From contig CAJNOP010000027.1 of NCBI GenBank assembly GCA_905250075.1, forward strand, positions 1,408,741-1,472,740: 64,000 nt of DNA, read 5' to 3'. The position numbers and the translations under genes are program-made. The notes below the pieces were generated by a model. That model saw nothing but the letters and a program-made list of their open reading frames with translations, was not told the origin of the DNA and ran no database searches. The DNA comes from Rotaria sp. Silwood1 (lineage: Eukaryota; Rotifera; Eurotatoria; Philodinida; Philodinidae). Below are positions 1 through 12,720 of the stretch, piece by piece; the stretch's first letter is position 1; every line of letters begins with the position of its first letter.

Positions 1-1096
1 CTATGAATCAATTATATGAGCTTTTTTTTTTGTTTTATTCATTAAAAAAAGAAAACAGTATAAAACTTTCTGGTGTCAAAATATTATTTATAATTAATAA
101 AACAAACAACGTTATTCGATGCAAGAATCTACAAATTATCATGACTCAATATCTAATTTTGTATGACTATTATAAGGATGAGAAGGAATTAATTGCACAT
201 TATAAGTACATGGTACTATTATATTCAATGCATAAATACTACAATACCAGCTAATACTTAAAAATCAATATTAGTATTATAAACATAAATCGTTTTAAAT
301 TCAATTCTCATAATTAGTCAATAAAATTTACATCTTCTATGATCACAAGCCTTTTGTATTGAACACATTCTAATTGTTAATCACTATATTTTTTCTTGAA
401 TGACAAACGAGTAGAATTTTTACATTTTTCTTTTTGAAATATTCTGAAGATTATATATTTTATTTTTTAATAAAAAAAAAGAAAAGAAAGCTGCTTTATA
501 TTTTTCTCTCAATGATTGTTTTAGATTTCTTTGGTTTCATGATAATTATACTCGATTTTTCTCTTTTTTTTAACTAGTAGAAGTACGCTAGAAGCCATAA
601 CCATGTGTATTCAAGCAAATAAAATCTATGTGGAATGTTTATCATTTTGATGTTTCATAACAACGAAAAGTTTTTTTTACTGATACATAATATTGTTCAA
701 ATATTTTATCCAATGAATACAAAAGAGAGTTTTTTATGCAATGTAATGAGAATGAAAAAAAAAATGAAATAAGGAATAAAAAATAAATAAAGAAGAACAC
801 GAGATTAGTTCAATAAAGTATATTTCTTTCTGTTTATGCAGTCGTCAAAGCAAGGAGAAAGGTAGAAATGGAATCAACATACTCGTTTGAAACAAGTATG
901 TAAATGTGATTTGCTTTTGTTTCTTTTTTTTTCTTCTTCTTCTTTCATTCTTCTACTCTTTCTTATTGCATATGTAAGAATAAAAATCTCTAACGAGCAT
1001 GTCAAACATAGAGTAATGGTGGTGAAGCAAACATAAGACTAAAAAAGAAACAGACAATTTTTGATTAATCTGCATGTATTTGTATTTTTAATATAG
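1..1096. other. 5' flank of the SPATA1-like gene, no gene seen
   Basis: AT-rich sequence with homopolymer A and T runs and no reading frame resembling a known protein. A short open frame at 868-900 ends in a donor-like GTATGT (900) but cannot be joined in frame to the first coding exon at 1097, so at most it is an untranslated exon. A pyrimidine-rich acceptor-like TTTTTAATATAG lies directly before the ATG at 1097. Confidence 0.5.
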
Positions 1097-3980
1097 ATGC
1101 AGTCTCAACTTGAAAGTGAACATTTAGCATTACGTACCAATATTATTTCAATTGATCGACCAGATTCATCACAGGTAGAACATGAAAAATATATGAATAA
1201 GATATTTATATATACTTAATTACTTAGCTTGTTGATCTTCATGTTTATATAATACCAAAAAATGTTTGGAAAAATCGTCAAAATTTAGCAGAAAATGAAA
1301 CAATGGAACAAGCTATATCAGCTGGTTTTGTTCAGTAAGTTATTTTGAATGAATAAAAATTATTATTGTAGAATTTTTTTAAAAGTGTGCCACAAAATTT
1401 GACTATACATGAGCTACGTCAAAATATTCTTAAAATTTGTGGTCAAGATGATCAATTTCCAAGAGATTTTATTTATCTAAGAAGTGTTGGTCGATGTTTA
1501 ACTAAAGTATAAATTATATAGATAAAATGATAACGAAGATGTATCATATTATTTTAGGTAAAACCTCAACAAGAAACAGATCTACGAGTGAAAAATTATC
1601 GACCACCGATGGTTTGTAACTTTTCATGTTATAATTTAGCTATAGTTAAATTTATTTCTGTATTTTAGACATTTGCACCGGAAGTAAAACATTTATTTTC
1701 TTTTTGCTTTCTAAAATTGCAATAAACTAATCAACTCTTTTAGATTTATATTCTGGAAGGACATCATGATGATGAATCCTCAACACCAACCAATGCAAAA
1801 AGTTATCTTTTTCGTGAATCACCTATTCATCGATCGTTAATGACTCCATTACAGTTGACTACAAGTCGTCAACAAAGTTGGACTAAACCTATTGTTGCTC
1901 CACCACTACCATTATCAACAATAACATATCGGTCATTAGTTCATTCTGGTGATCGAAAAAACTCAATAAATCTTAATGAACCTGCTCTTTCCTCATATTC
2001 AAAGTAAATATCAAAACAATAAATAAATAAAAAAGAATATGTGTGGAAAATTTCTCCGTTTATTTTTTATGAAAGCTTTTCAACAGCTTCCGGTACACTT
2101 ACTGCCAGGTAGAACATTTCTTTACTAACAAACAAAATTGTAATTTCATACTATATCGAATTTTTATCACTGTAGAGAGTTAGCAAAATTAAGAGAAGAA
2201 CAAGAACGTCTTCGTTTACGTCAAATTGAATTAGCTCGACAACGACGTGAAATCGAACAAGAACAACAAAGACGTGAAAAAGAATTACTTGTAAAAAAAG
2301 AAAATCGATTTCGAGAACAACGACAAAAAGAAGAAGAAGAAGAAGCAGCTGTTCGAATTCAAGGAGCCTATCGAAATTATCGAAATCGACGTAAATTAAA
2401 AGAACAAAAACAACGACAGTAAGTCATTAGTTGTTTCATATTTTTTTTTCTGATTAATAATTTGAAAGTATATAAAATACATCTTACATAATTCAGCACT
2501 GAAGACAATGTACATCATGATAATCAAAGGTTGTATCAGTAATCATTCTTTTTCTTTCACATATTTTATTCGATTGTTCGTGTTGATGATGAATGTGCCA
2601 TCACATTTCAAATGAAGCACATATCAACATCAATTGTGGTTTTTTTCCACTTGTTTATATTTACACAATACTCACATTTCTCACTCCCATATATCGCTAT
2701 ATATATATATCTATTACATATAAAAAATTCACATTAAGTATTATTCCCTTCACAGAGATGATGCAGCCGCTCGAATCATCCAAAGAGCCTATCGGGAACA
2801 TCGTAAACGGCAACAACAAAATATTGAATGATGACAATGCATGAATTTATGTTGTTTTGACTAGTTGTTGTTATTGATGCTGTTGTACTTTCTCAGTATT
2901 TTCGATAGAAAGAAAAAAAAAGAATCGAAATATATATATATATGCGTTTCAGAATATCGAATTTTGTTAACTATCGAGGATTGTGGTCACCAGAACCAGA
3001 CGAACGACGAATACCATCGTCGATTGAACAGAGAAATGTACATTCAACACCATTAGATAGGTATCGAAAATGGCGAAATGAACATCAATGGTCAGCGTCA
3101 TCTTCTGTTAAAAGCGAAAATATCAACACAAAAAAATCTGATGCCAATCAGTCTTTTGGCTTTTCTTCTTTCAGACATGCTGCTAATGAACTTGAACGTT
3201 TACAAAAAGAAGCGCGTGAGTTAGCTCGTCGTAAAGCTGAAGAAGCACATGCTGAAGAACTCAATGCTCATGATGGTAATTTGAGTGATTGATTTTATAC
3301 AGACAATGGTTTGACATGTATATGTTTTTATAGTTGTGCAACTTTCAAATCATCTTCAAGAACTAAAAACAAAACGTACTGCATTGGAAGCAGCTCGTGA
3401 AACCATTATTCGTCAAATGCAACAGTTACATGCTCAAATTGCTGTTCGTCGAAAAGAAGGTTAAATCAATAAAAATTAGTCGTTATTTAAATTTTTCCGA
3501 TTTTATCTTTATTTTGTTTGTTTCTTCTTGTAGAAAGAGATGTATGGAAACAAAGATATCTTATAGAAAAGAAAAAAACAGCTGCACTTGAAGAACGAGG
3601 TCGACTGACATTGGTCGGAATATAAAATATAGATCATTTGAATATCTGTAATTATATTGAAGTGTCTTATTTTTCTTTTAGAATGAACAATCAGATATAA
3701 ATACTGAACTTGAACAAGCTAAAATTCGTTTGAATAATAGCACAAAAGTATGATGAAATACATTGAAATAATCAAAAAAAAAGCAAAAGTTACTATTTTT
3801 TTTGTATTATAGCTTCGACAACAAGCCGAAAATGAATGTCAGCTTTTGAGAGAAGAATTACAAAAAATTCGTTCAAATATGAATAATTTAGAAAACCAAC
3901 CATTATCAAAAGAACCATCTCCTGTACAACAAAAACAGCAAACTATACCAATTTCTCTTGACATTACATTGCAATATTAA
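1097..3980 (+). CDS. SPATA1: SPATA1-like IQ-motif and coiled-coil protein, 15 exons
   Basis: Predicted 575-aa protein. Exons: 1097-1174, 1228-1334, 1386-1506, 1558-1611, 1669-1683, 1744-2003, 2076-2108, 2176-2418, 2497-2529, 2756-2802, 2979-3275, 3334-3459, 3534-3613, 3682-3747, 3813-3980. Residues about 27-125 match the SPATA1 N-terminus (LVDLHVYIIPKNVW, ISAGFV, VPQNLTIHELRQNI, then RPPMTFAPEIYIL). Two IQ-like segments follow (RIQGAYRNYRNRR and RIIQRAYREHR), then a long charged coiled coil like the SPATA1 C-terminal domain. SPATA1 is known as a testis protein of unclear biochemical role. Exon 5 is only 15 nt. The 2802/2979 join is the weakest: without it, the frame stops at 2829-2831. Family assignment is firm; internal joins are inferred. 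A possible AATAAA lies near 4030. Confidence 0.8.
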
Positions 3981-6459
3981 ATTTATCTTTCTATACAAGT
4001 TGGTTTTCTCTTTTCAACATTGAATTTTAAATAAAAATTATTAGTTGTGATTCAATACAAGTTTATGTCATAAGACAAGTCGAATATGTTTATTATTTAA
4101 CCATTAGTACCATATACAATATATATATATATAAATCGAAGAATCGTTAATTTCATAAATTATGAGTTTTATATCAATGTGTTTAATAAATTTGGGCTAT
4201 TTAGTTAATAAATTGTATAAAAATAATCAATTTTAAAAACTAACATCGACAATAGTTATGATAAAACTAAATTTCAAACAGATAAGCAAGTGATTCATAG
4301 AATAGAAAAAATTAGTATATTTCATCTTTATATATTATTATATAATAGATCAACAGTATTGGTTATAATTCGAAGAAGAAAAGGATAGCGGAATTTTTTT
4401 GTTCTATATAGCATAGAATGAATTTCTATGTTTAGCAATACGTCGTCATCTTTAAGACTACCACCATTAACAAAAAATGTCTATTGTCGTAAAAAAAGAA
4501 TGATTTTTAATACAAACGTACAAGAATACTGCATGAAGTGTCTACTGTTAAAATTGATAAAATCAGTTTTCAATATCTAGAATGTTGCCAAAAGATTTAC
4601 TAGAAACTATTGAGATGAGTCAGGTAAAAACCCGGACCAACACATAACATGGCCATATTTAATGTTGATGTTTAAGGATAGGTTGATTTAAATGCAAGAA
4701 AAATGTTTTTATGCTTTTCTCACACACAAGGAAAGAATTCTTCTATTAGGCTCAATTGATGAAGACATGATGGATTTCCTAAAAATCAAGATTTTAACTT
4801 TCTAAGACAAAAAAACAACAGAAACTCAAAAAAAAATCTCTTTTTCTCGTACAAAGTGATACTGTGTTTTTTCCCATTAAAAAAATACCTCAATAACTTT
4901 AGCTGGAAAAGTATATCGGCAAAATTTTCATGTCTGAAAGATCCATTTTACACCCTTGTCTCATGAACAGTAAAGTTTTTAGACCTATTAAATGTTTCGT
5001 AACATTTTTTTATGGTTTCAATATTTCTAAAAATTTTCAAGACTCGGACCTGATCAAACTATTCTTTGACACTCTCAAAGGAATTTTCTAATAAAAATCC
5101 GATATTCGCTTCGGAGATATGAAGTACTTTTCCAGGTTATTTTTTTTTTTTTGTATTTAGTGACTGACACATCCTAGATATCGTCAGATTGGGGATTTAA
5201 TCGAACTGGCTCTAAGAAGTAGGCTAAAAACGCTATACTTCTGATTTTCGAAACTAACGGGTTTGATGACGTAAGCGAATAAAGCGTTTAGTTTTTTAAT
5301 GCAATAGTCTACGACATTGAACTTTTTTGCTAGCAATTATAAATGTTTTATAATTAAGTCAAAACAAACATTGATAGATAGATCGTGCGGCGCTAAGAAA
5401 AAATAATAATCAGATATAATTATTTTGATTTCTCTAAAATTGGAAACGCATATCAAAGATAAGAAGATAAAGAATCAAAAATAGTAACTTCGTCATCATA
5501 ACTCATAGAAACAAATGACATTAATGTTACTTCTACGTTTGTTAAAGAGAATCTCCAGTCTACGATTCTGTGTTTGCTGCTATGTCTGAATAAACTTCAA
5601 TTAAATGTAAGTCCTAATTTAATTGGAAGAACTTATATTAAAGATTATTTTTGAAATTATTCTACATTTAAGTTCATATTTTATTAAAATCAAATATGAT
5701 ATTTTATTTTTTCTAAGAAAATTATTCAAGAAAAAAAAATCTATACATGATAACCTTTTGATGAATATTCTTCTTATATAAGATCTGATTTCGATAAAAA
5801 TATCTATCTTTTATAGTATATATCGATTTTATTAATTTATTCGAGTATAATTATGACTTGTTCCCAGCAACATTTTTTTAATAAAAAATTCCATCTAAAA
5901 TACTTTTCATGATGAAATAGCAATATTGACATTTTTTTTTATCGCCTACCAAAATCAAAACTTCAATAAACCAAAATAATACGTTTTCATCTGATAATCT
6001 ATTCTGATGACAAACAATAAAGAAAATCAGCTACTGATCATCCTAGCAATTTTCTATTTGATCCTTACACAAATACACATGTTTGTAATGTGATACTATA
6101 AGATGACCGATTATTCATTGTTTCTTTTTTCTTTTTTTCTCTTCATTAAATATGAACTCTGTACGTATCATCCACAAGAAAAAAAAACGAAAGTGATTTA
6201 CATATACAAACGTTTAAAGAGTCAGAATATGATGCATGTATAACATGGAAAACGAGAGAAAACTATAATGAACAAAGGTTTGAATACGGAAAAAATAAAG
6301 ATACAAATAGAAAAAAAAAGAAGAAGAAAAAAACATTGAATGATAAAGGAGAGATTATACATGTATTGCAACCAGATCGATCACCTCGGATACTGACTAG
6401 AAAGAATAAAAAGCGAGAAAGAGAAAATGAGAAAAGATAAAGACTGAAATATAAATAAA
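3981..6459. other. Intergenic region between convergent genes
   Basis: About 2.5 kb separating the stop codons of the SPATA1-like gene (+) and the TCF gene (-). I see AT-rich sequence, poly-A and poly-T runs and a short TA microsatellite near 4120. There is no reading frame of note, no tRNA-like box and no terminal inverted repeat. The last 300-400 bases probably include the 3' untranslated region of the TCF gene. Confidence 0.5.
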
Positions 6460-9400
6460 CTATGTCTCGCGTTTAAGTCCATTTAAAAGAGGCATCGGTG
6501 TTGGTTGTAAAAATGAATCAAAATACAGATGATGATGAGGAGGAGGAGGAGGAAAATGAGTTCCCGGATGTGGTATTGGATATCGATGATGAGAATGATG
6601 AAGAAACGAAGTTTGTGGTGATGACGATGATGATGATGAATCTTTTCTTGATGTTGTTGTTGTTGTTGTTGTCATCATAGCCATTGGTACAGTTCCATTT
6701 GTTGATGAAGATGAACCACTACCATTTGAATTTGGTGGTTGTTGATGCATTAATATACGTGATTTATTTTCTTCATCTGAATCAATCGATATAGAACCAT
6801 GATGAGGTGAATGATTACCTTCATTTGTATTTCTTCCTTCAGGATGTTCCATCATTGGTATATCACAATGATCGATAACATCATCCGAGTCATCAATATT
6901 ATCAGCATCATCTTCTTCACTCCATGGTCCACCACCAACTGAATTAGGTCCTGTACAAGCTGTTTCATCTTCTGTATAACGCAGACATTTTTTCTTTCGT
7001 CTAGAACAACAAAAAAAAAATATATATATATATAAAAATTTACAATGTCTTTCATTATATTTTAATTCATACATACTTGCAATGTTTACACCAATTCGAT
7101 TGTTGATCAAGACCAAATCTTGCACGACATTTTTTCTGATTAAGACATTCTAAATAAAAACAAAAGAAAAAAGAAATTATTAATTTCAACACTAATTTTC
7201 ATTACCTCCATTTTCACCTTGACTTTTTTCTCTTTTTTTTCCTTTACTTCCACGTTTTTTTCTTGAACCATAATTATCTCGAGCTGACCATCCGGGATAC
7301 AATTGCATGTGTCTCATACGTTCATCACGTGCCATATCATAATATTTTTGTTGAACATTACGATCAAGTTCATGCCACTAAAGAAAAAAAAAAACGAAGA
7401 AATTTTTCTTTTTTGTTTGAAAAAATTTTCTCTATTTCATTATACTTTTCGACCAAGTATTTGATTTATTGCTGCACTTTCACGTAATGTACATTCTTGT
7501 ACAACTTGAGCTCGTTGTTCCTTCATAAATAACATAAAAGCATTCAATGGTTTTTTAATATGAGGTTTTTTTGGTTTATTATCATCATGAGACATTGAAA
7601 GTTTATGATGTTGTTGATGATGTTGTGGACTATTGTCCATAGATCTTAGATTGCAGTTAATAAAAATATAAAATGAATCGATTATTTTATATAAACATAC
7701 CTATGGGTTGTTGATCGTTTTTGTGATAATGGACTATTGCTATGAGTTGTTATTGATGATGAATGTCCACTGGTCGTATGTGTTGATGATGAACCTTGAG
7801 AGAGAACACTTGGAGAAAATGGATATCCAGGTGGAAATACAAATGGAAACATAGGTGGACGCCTGAAGTTAAGAAAAAAATAAAAATAAATACATATTTG
7901 GAAATTTATTAAAGAATAAACAAACCAATGCTGAGCATAAAGTGATTGAAAAGAGGATGGTGATGATAAGGAATACATTGAATTAGGTACACCTATATAA
8001 GTAAATATATATATGCAAATTAATATTCACTTTTGAAAACAATATGTTTGTTATATCTCAAATAATACATTGATATCGAACTTAGATCGTTTTTTTTCGA
8101 ATATTTTTAACAAACAATTCACTTTATTTGAAAAAAAAATCATCATATAAATGAGAATGGTTGAATTAGTCGTTACACTCAAGATAAATTTTCTACTTTT
8201 AACTTTTATCTTGATAAGATATGAAACTAATGCTGAAATAATTACTGTTCAAATGCGTATACTATTCAATGTATCATTTTTATACAATTTTCTATTGTCG
8301 CTTGTAAAATTTAAATAAAATTATTATTTCATAGAAAACAATAACTTCGGCAAACAAAAGCTATATTTTAGTTTGTTACAAATAAACAAAAAAAAACTTT
8401 TTTTTTCTATTGACTCAATCAAGATTTCATGTTAGTTGATATTCAATTCAAAAGAGAACTATATATAAATCATGTGAATAAAAATATGTTAATTAAGATC
8501 AAAGTGAAAAGATTTTAAAATGCCACAAATATGAATTGTTTTCATTTGTAAAAGACTGAATTTATTAAAGGATAAACAATGATTCTTTATTTTTTAATCA
8601 CTAATAAAATATTGCTGTCATGATAGAAGATTAATAACAAAATCTTTTATTCAAAGAAAGTCTTTATAATACGATACAAATGTCAGATTTATTAAGTTTC
8701 TTTATTTTTGAGCTGCCGAGTATTGAAAAATTTATCATATATAGAATAAAGAGTAAAATAATATAAATATAAACTCTTTTTGGTATTCTTTTGTTGTGGT
8801 CAAAAATAGAAAACTATTATGTTCATTTTTATATTGTGTAATTATAACATTGATTATTAGATCGGGATTCTAGTTGGTGCAATGGATGCTCTGACACATC
8901 ACATTGAACATTCTCTTTTATTCTTTCGTTCTCATTCATTGTCTTGTGTCTCGTTAATAAGATCATTTTCCACTTTGTTACATATCATCGTTCGACATGT
9001 ATGTCGATTAGCATCGCATGAACGATTGCGTGCACATATTTGCTTGTTTGCTTGTATTTGCCCACCTTTTTCTCGTATTTTCAATACTCAATTGCGATTG
9101 ATCGATTTTCGGAGAAGACTCGAGACGTGCGAACGATGATGAGAAAAAGAAAGAAAGAAAGATTTATTTAATGAAGTACTAAATGTATTTCCTTTTCCTT
9201 CTTTCATTGCATCGCCCTCTCGGCTTTTTAGTTTATAGTGACGGACGAAAGTTGACTAGTAATTGATTCACATCTATTTGCCGAGTGTCACTGACGTATA
9301 TATGCAAAAGCATTTGTTTTAAAGAACAACGTCATGAAAAATTTATAATAAATGACTAACCTCTTTTTTTTTTTCTTTTTTTTTTCTCTACTCTTCTACA

Positions 9401-11324
9401 TATCAAGGTATGTGAAGAGCTCGAGTGAGAACAACTTCACCTCATCATTAAACAATTAGAGAATATATATATATTTTATTATGAGTTGGGAAACGAGTGA
9501 ATGAGAATGCTTTCGAATAAAAGATTGGCTTGCTTACCTGTACTTGGATCAATGCCTAAATTGGCACTAGATATATGTGCAGGAGGTGGTGACATGAATT
9601 TTGACAAAGAACCTAATGGAGCCATTTTATCCTGTAAAGAACATAAGACAACAAAAATAAAATTTGAGCAAATATCAAAACAATCGAATAAATATTGAGA
9701 TTCTTTATTGAAGATATTTCATGGAAACAACTGAAATTTTTAATTTAAAATGATCACTTTTGTTCATTCGTGCGTAATGAGCTCTTGATCTTTATTATTC
9801 ATATCTAAAGCGGACATATTAAAAACATTCACTCGATTAATTTTCTAACTCCTCCTTCTACCTTTTTTTTTTCTAGCGAACGATTTTTCTAATAGTATAA
9901 AATTAACTATTTTTCCATTTACTATATAGTACAAATAAAGAACAGCTCATCGTCTTGATTTCAGGCTAATCAGATCATTTCCATCATATAGACAGACAAG
10001 GTAGATCGGTCATGTTCCGGTCTTGTCTCGTTACAATGACGAATTAGCTTGCAATTGCTTTGCTTGCTTGCTTGCTCTCTTATTCTAATCATCTACACTA
10101 GTAGAATGAGGAAGAAGAGCTGCGCAAATGTTAATTAGAAACAGTCAAGAGATAAATCTTGTCCGTCTGTCCCGCGCGATCAATCTGAAGTGGAAGCAAC
10201 TCTAACACATACAATCGATTGCTAATGATTTTTCTTTCGTAGATCATCATGAAGAGAGAGAGAGAAAAAAGTTATTGATTGATCATATATAATATTGAAT
10301 TTGTGTGAGGGTGGTACTACACGCAATCATCCTATCTATCGGACACCTGCATTCGATCATCGAATATGTGCTCAATAGTAGCTTCACAAAAAAAAAAGGT
10401 TTTCAATTGATCAAAAACCTACAAAATGATAACTTACAAAAGGTGATGTTGCACTACTAGCTGCTGCTGCTGCATGATAATATGGAGAAATGAAATATGG
10501 AAAAAAGCTGTGGAATTGATGTTCACTGTTCAAACGATCTGTAAAATACGAATATATGTCTATTCATACGATTGAATGTAAAACAAAAAGAAATATTTAC
10601 CACCAACAATAGTTGATGATACTTGTTGTGGTGATGACTATAATTTATATATATAAATATTTCATTTTGAAAACAATATAGCTTACTTCTTCTTCTTTAA
10701 TAACGGGTGAAAGTCGATCGCTATTAGCATCACCATCAATATCGACATCTTCTTCATGTTTCTCACATCCAAATACTTTTACTTCATCACTATCTGTTGT
10801 TGAACCACCACCGGGATCAGTTGTTGGTGTCGGTATTTTCGATGGTGATAAAGACTTTTGCACTGTTGCTATTGTCGTTGTTGATGAAGATGATGATGAA
10901 GATGAAGATGAAGATGAAGATGATGACGATGATGACATTTGTCGTTCAGGTGATTTAGATAGTTTAATAGATGATGATTTGATTGAAAGATCGAGTGTTG
11001 TAGTTGATGAAGATAAATCAGTTTTACCCGGCTAAACAACAAAGCAGGCGGACTTTTTGATAAAAAAGTAAAAGGAGACCTATAGACGACTTTAGTTGAA
11101 CAAATGAACAAAGAGAGCGAAAGAGACTTAGTCAGAAAGCGGCATCGTTTTCTCTCTCTCTCTCTCTTTTCCTCTCTTGTTCTCACTCTCTGTTTTTCCT
11201 CAATGTGTTTTTCGATAAAAAAATATAGAGAAAAAGAGGGAAAGAAAATTATTACATACAATATATATATATATATATTTAGACTTACCATTTTTGTCGG
11301 AGCCAAAAGTATATTAGTCGGCAT
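6460..11324 (-). CDS. TCF: TCF/LEF (Pangolin/POP-1 type) HMG-box transcription factor with C-clamp
   Basis: Nuclear DNA-binding effector of Wnt/beta-catenin signalling. Predicted 608 aa from 11 exons: 11324-11289, 11031-10687, 10637-10601, 10538-10438, 9631-9538, 7992-7926, 7862-7701, 7644-7446, 7377-7206, 7149-7077, 7000-6460. The second exon encodes a long Ser run and then [18 protein letters not shown], resembling the beta-catenin-binding segment of nematode POP-1. The HMG box spans the exons at 7644-7206 ([20 protein letters not shown], then [20 protein letters not shown]), followed by a basic [12 protein letters not shown] tail. The C-clamp is split by an intron ([17 protein letters not shown] + KRKKKCLRY) and has all four Cys. 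The tail is rich in His, Ser and Pro. I start at 11324 because the slightly longer open frame begins with GTG. Introns of 1.5 kb and 0.8 kb flank the exon at 9538. Confidence 0.92.
8860..9330. promoter_or_regulatory. GC-richer island inside a TCF intron, possible enhancer or internal promoter
   Basis: Within the 1.5-kb intron (7993-9537), this stretch has clearly more G+C and CpG than the surrounding intron, with words such as CGTTCGACATG, CGATTGCG and GATCGATTTTCGG. An open frame on the plus strand here (8882-9139) has no recognisable homology and I read it as chance. An enhancer or an alternative first exon for a shorter TCF form is possible; this is inference from composition only. Confidence 0.25.
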
Positions 11325-12720
11325 GGTCACTCGTACTTTTTGACCGTCATCCGATGTATGTGCTTATTTATGATTGTCAGGTACGAAAGGCAAGTATAAA
11401 ACACTAAGTAATAGAACGAAGAAAACGAGATTAAAATGAATGAGTATGAGCAGAGATCAATTATGCGCATCAACTTCTTTGTTGGTCGGTATTTCTTTTT
11501 CTTGTCTTTTATGTAAAGTGAAAGGCTTTCTGTTGTAGTCGGTTTAACATCAAACAAAAAGAATATACTGTTTCATGTTGTCTACCTTTTTTTTTTAAGT
11601 TTCAAGAAAACAAAAAACAAAACAAGATACGATTGAAAAGACAATATTTCAAGCTTTTAATTATATTTCAGATGAAAAATTATCATCTTTTGTTCTTGAT
11701 GGAAGTTTTACAACGTATTTATTTGGTAGACAGCTACTCTTATCATAACATATCAAATTAGGCGAAGAAGAATATATTGAAAAAAAATTGAAATTTATCA
11801 AGCCTTGAATTGTATATATATCTATGATAGTTTTCTTCTAACAAAAGGCTAACTTAAGTAATGACCGATAGTGATGGTGTAATAGACATCGACTGCTCGT
11901 AAATCTTATTTTTCTCCTAGTGTGATGAACACCCATCGGGACGCTATATTTTGTGATTGATCGAGTAAAGAGAGGTGATGATGATCATAGTCATCGAGTT
12001 TTTCTTTTTTTTTTCTTCTTCAATATATATTTGTCATGATTGTATTTTCTCTCTCACAGTAGAAAAGAGAAGACACAAGGTTAGTCTTCGAGAAGAACAT
12101 ACATGCATATATATGATAAACAAAAAAAATTCCCTTATAAGAACAAAAAATATATAATATGCCTATGAATTGAAATAAAACGAAGCGAAAACAATTAGAT
12201 TATCTATTTATATTGTACGTACGTGCGATGGAAGTGTGAATCGTTTTTTCTATATCTTGAATCGTATCTTTGAATATTTGTGACACTAACGGGCGGAGCT
12301 ATGGACAGCAGAGCGGCGTGTTCACTTTGAACGGCAATGCAATGGCCTTCGCGTTGTATTACTGAAAGAGGGAAAAAAGCAGACAGAGAGAGAGAGAGAA
12401 AGAGAAGCGGCGGCCACCCATCAAAACTGACCAACGTACATTCTCTCATTCTCTCTCGCGTGCGCTGACCTTCAGTTCGCCTTTATACTGTACAACGTAG
12501 CGCGCTTTTGTGTTGATCCTGAGAACAAACAAAACAGCGGCGGCGAAGGCGATTTGTTCGCTCTCACTCTTCTTGCGTCCACCGTTGTTGTTCGTTCATC
12601 GGCCAGCAAACGAAAGAGAAATAGAGAAGGAAGAATAAAAGAGAAAATTTGTTCATCACATGTTCATTCATCTCTGTACCTCCAATATATACATATATAG
12701 GAACACCATCTCGTGAATAT
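11325..12720 (-). promoter_or_regulatory. Probable 5' untranslated and promoter region of the TCF gene
   Basis: Sequence upstream of the TCF start codon. Most is AT-rich with CT/GA runs (11155-11170, 12385-12400). From about 12280 to 12620 composition shifts to GC-rich with many CG and GCGGCGG words, which is unusual in this window and typical of a promoter or first untranslated exon. No exact transcription start can be placed. Confidence 0.4.

Noticed and set aside
6498..7055. Plus-strand acidic frame and a second minus-strand frame over the TCF last exon.
   Set aside because: Shadows of the Ser/Asp/His-rich TCF coding sequence.
8882..9139. 85-codon plus-strand frame in the TCF intron.
   Set aside because: No homology; explained by higher GC and fewer stops in the island.
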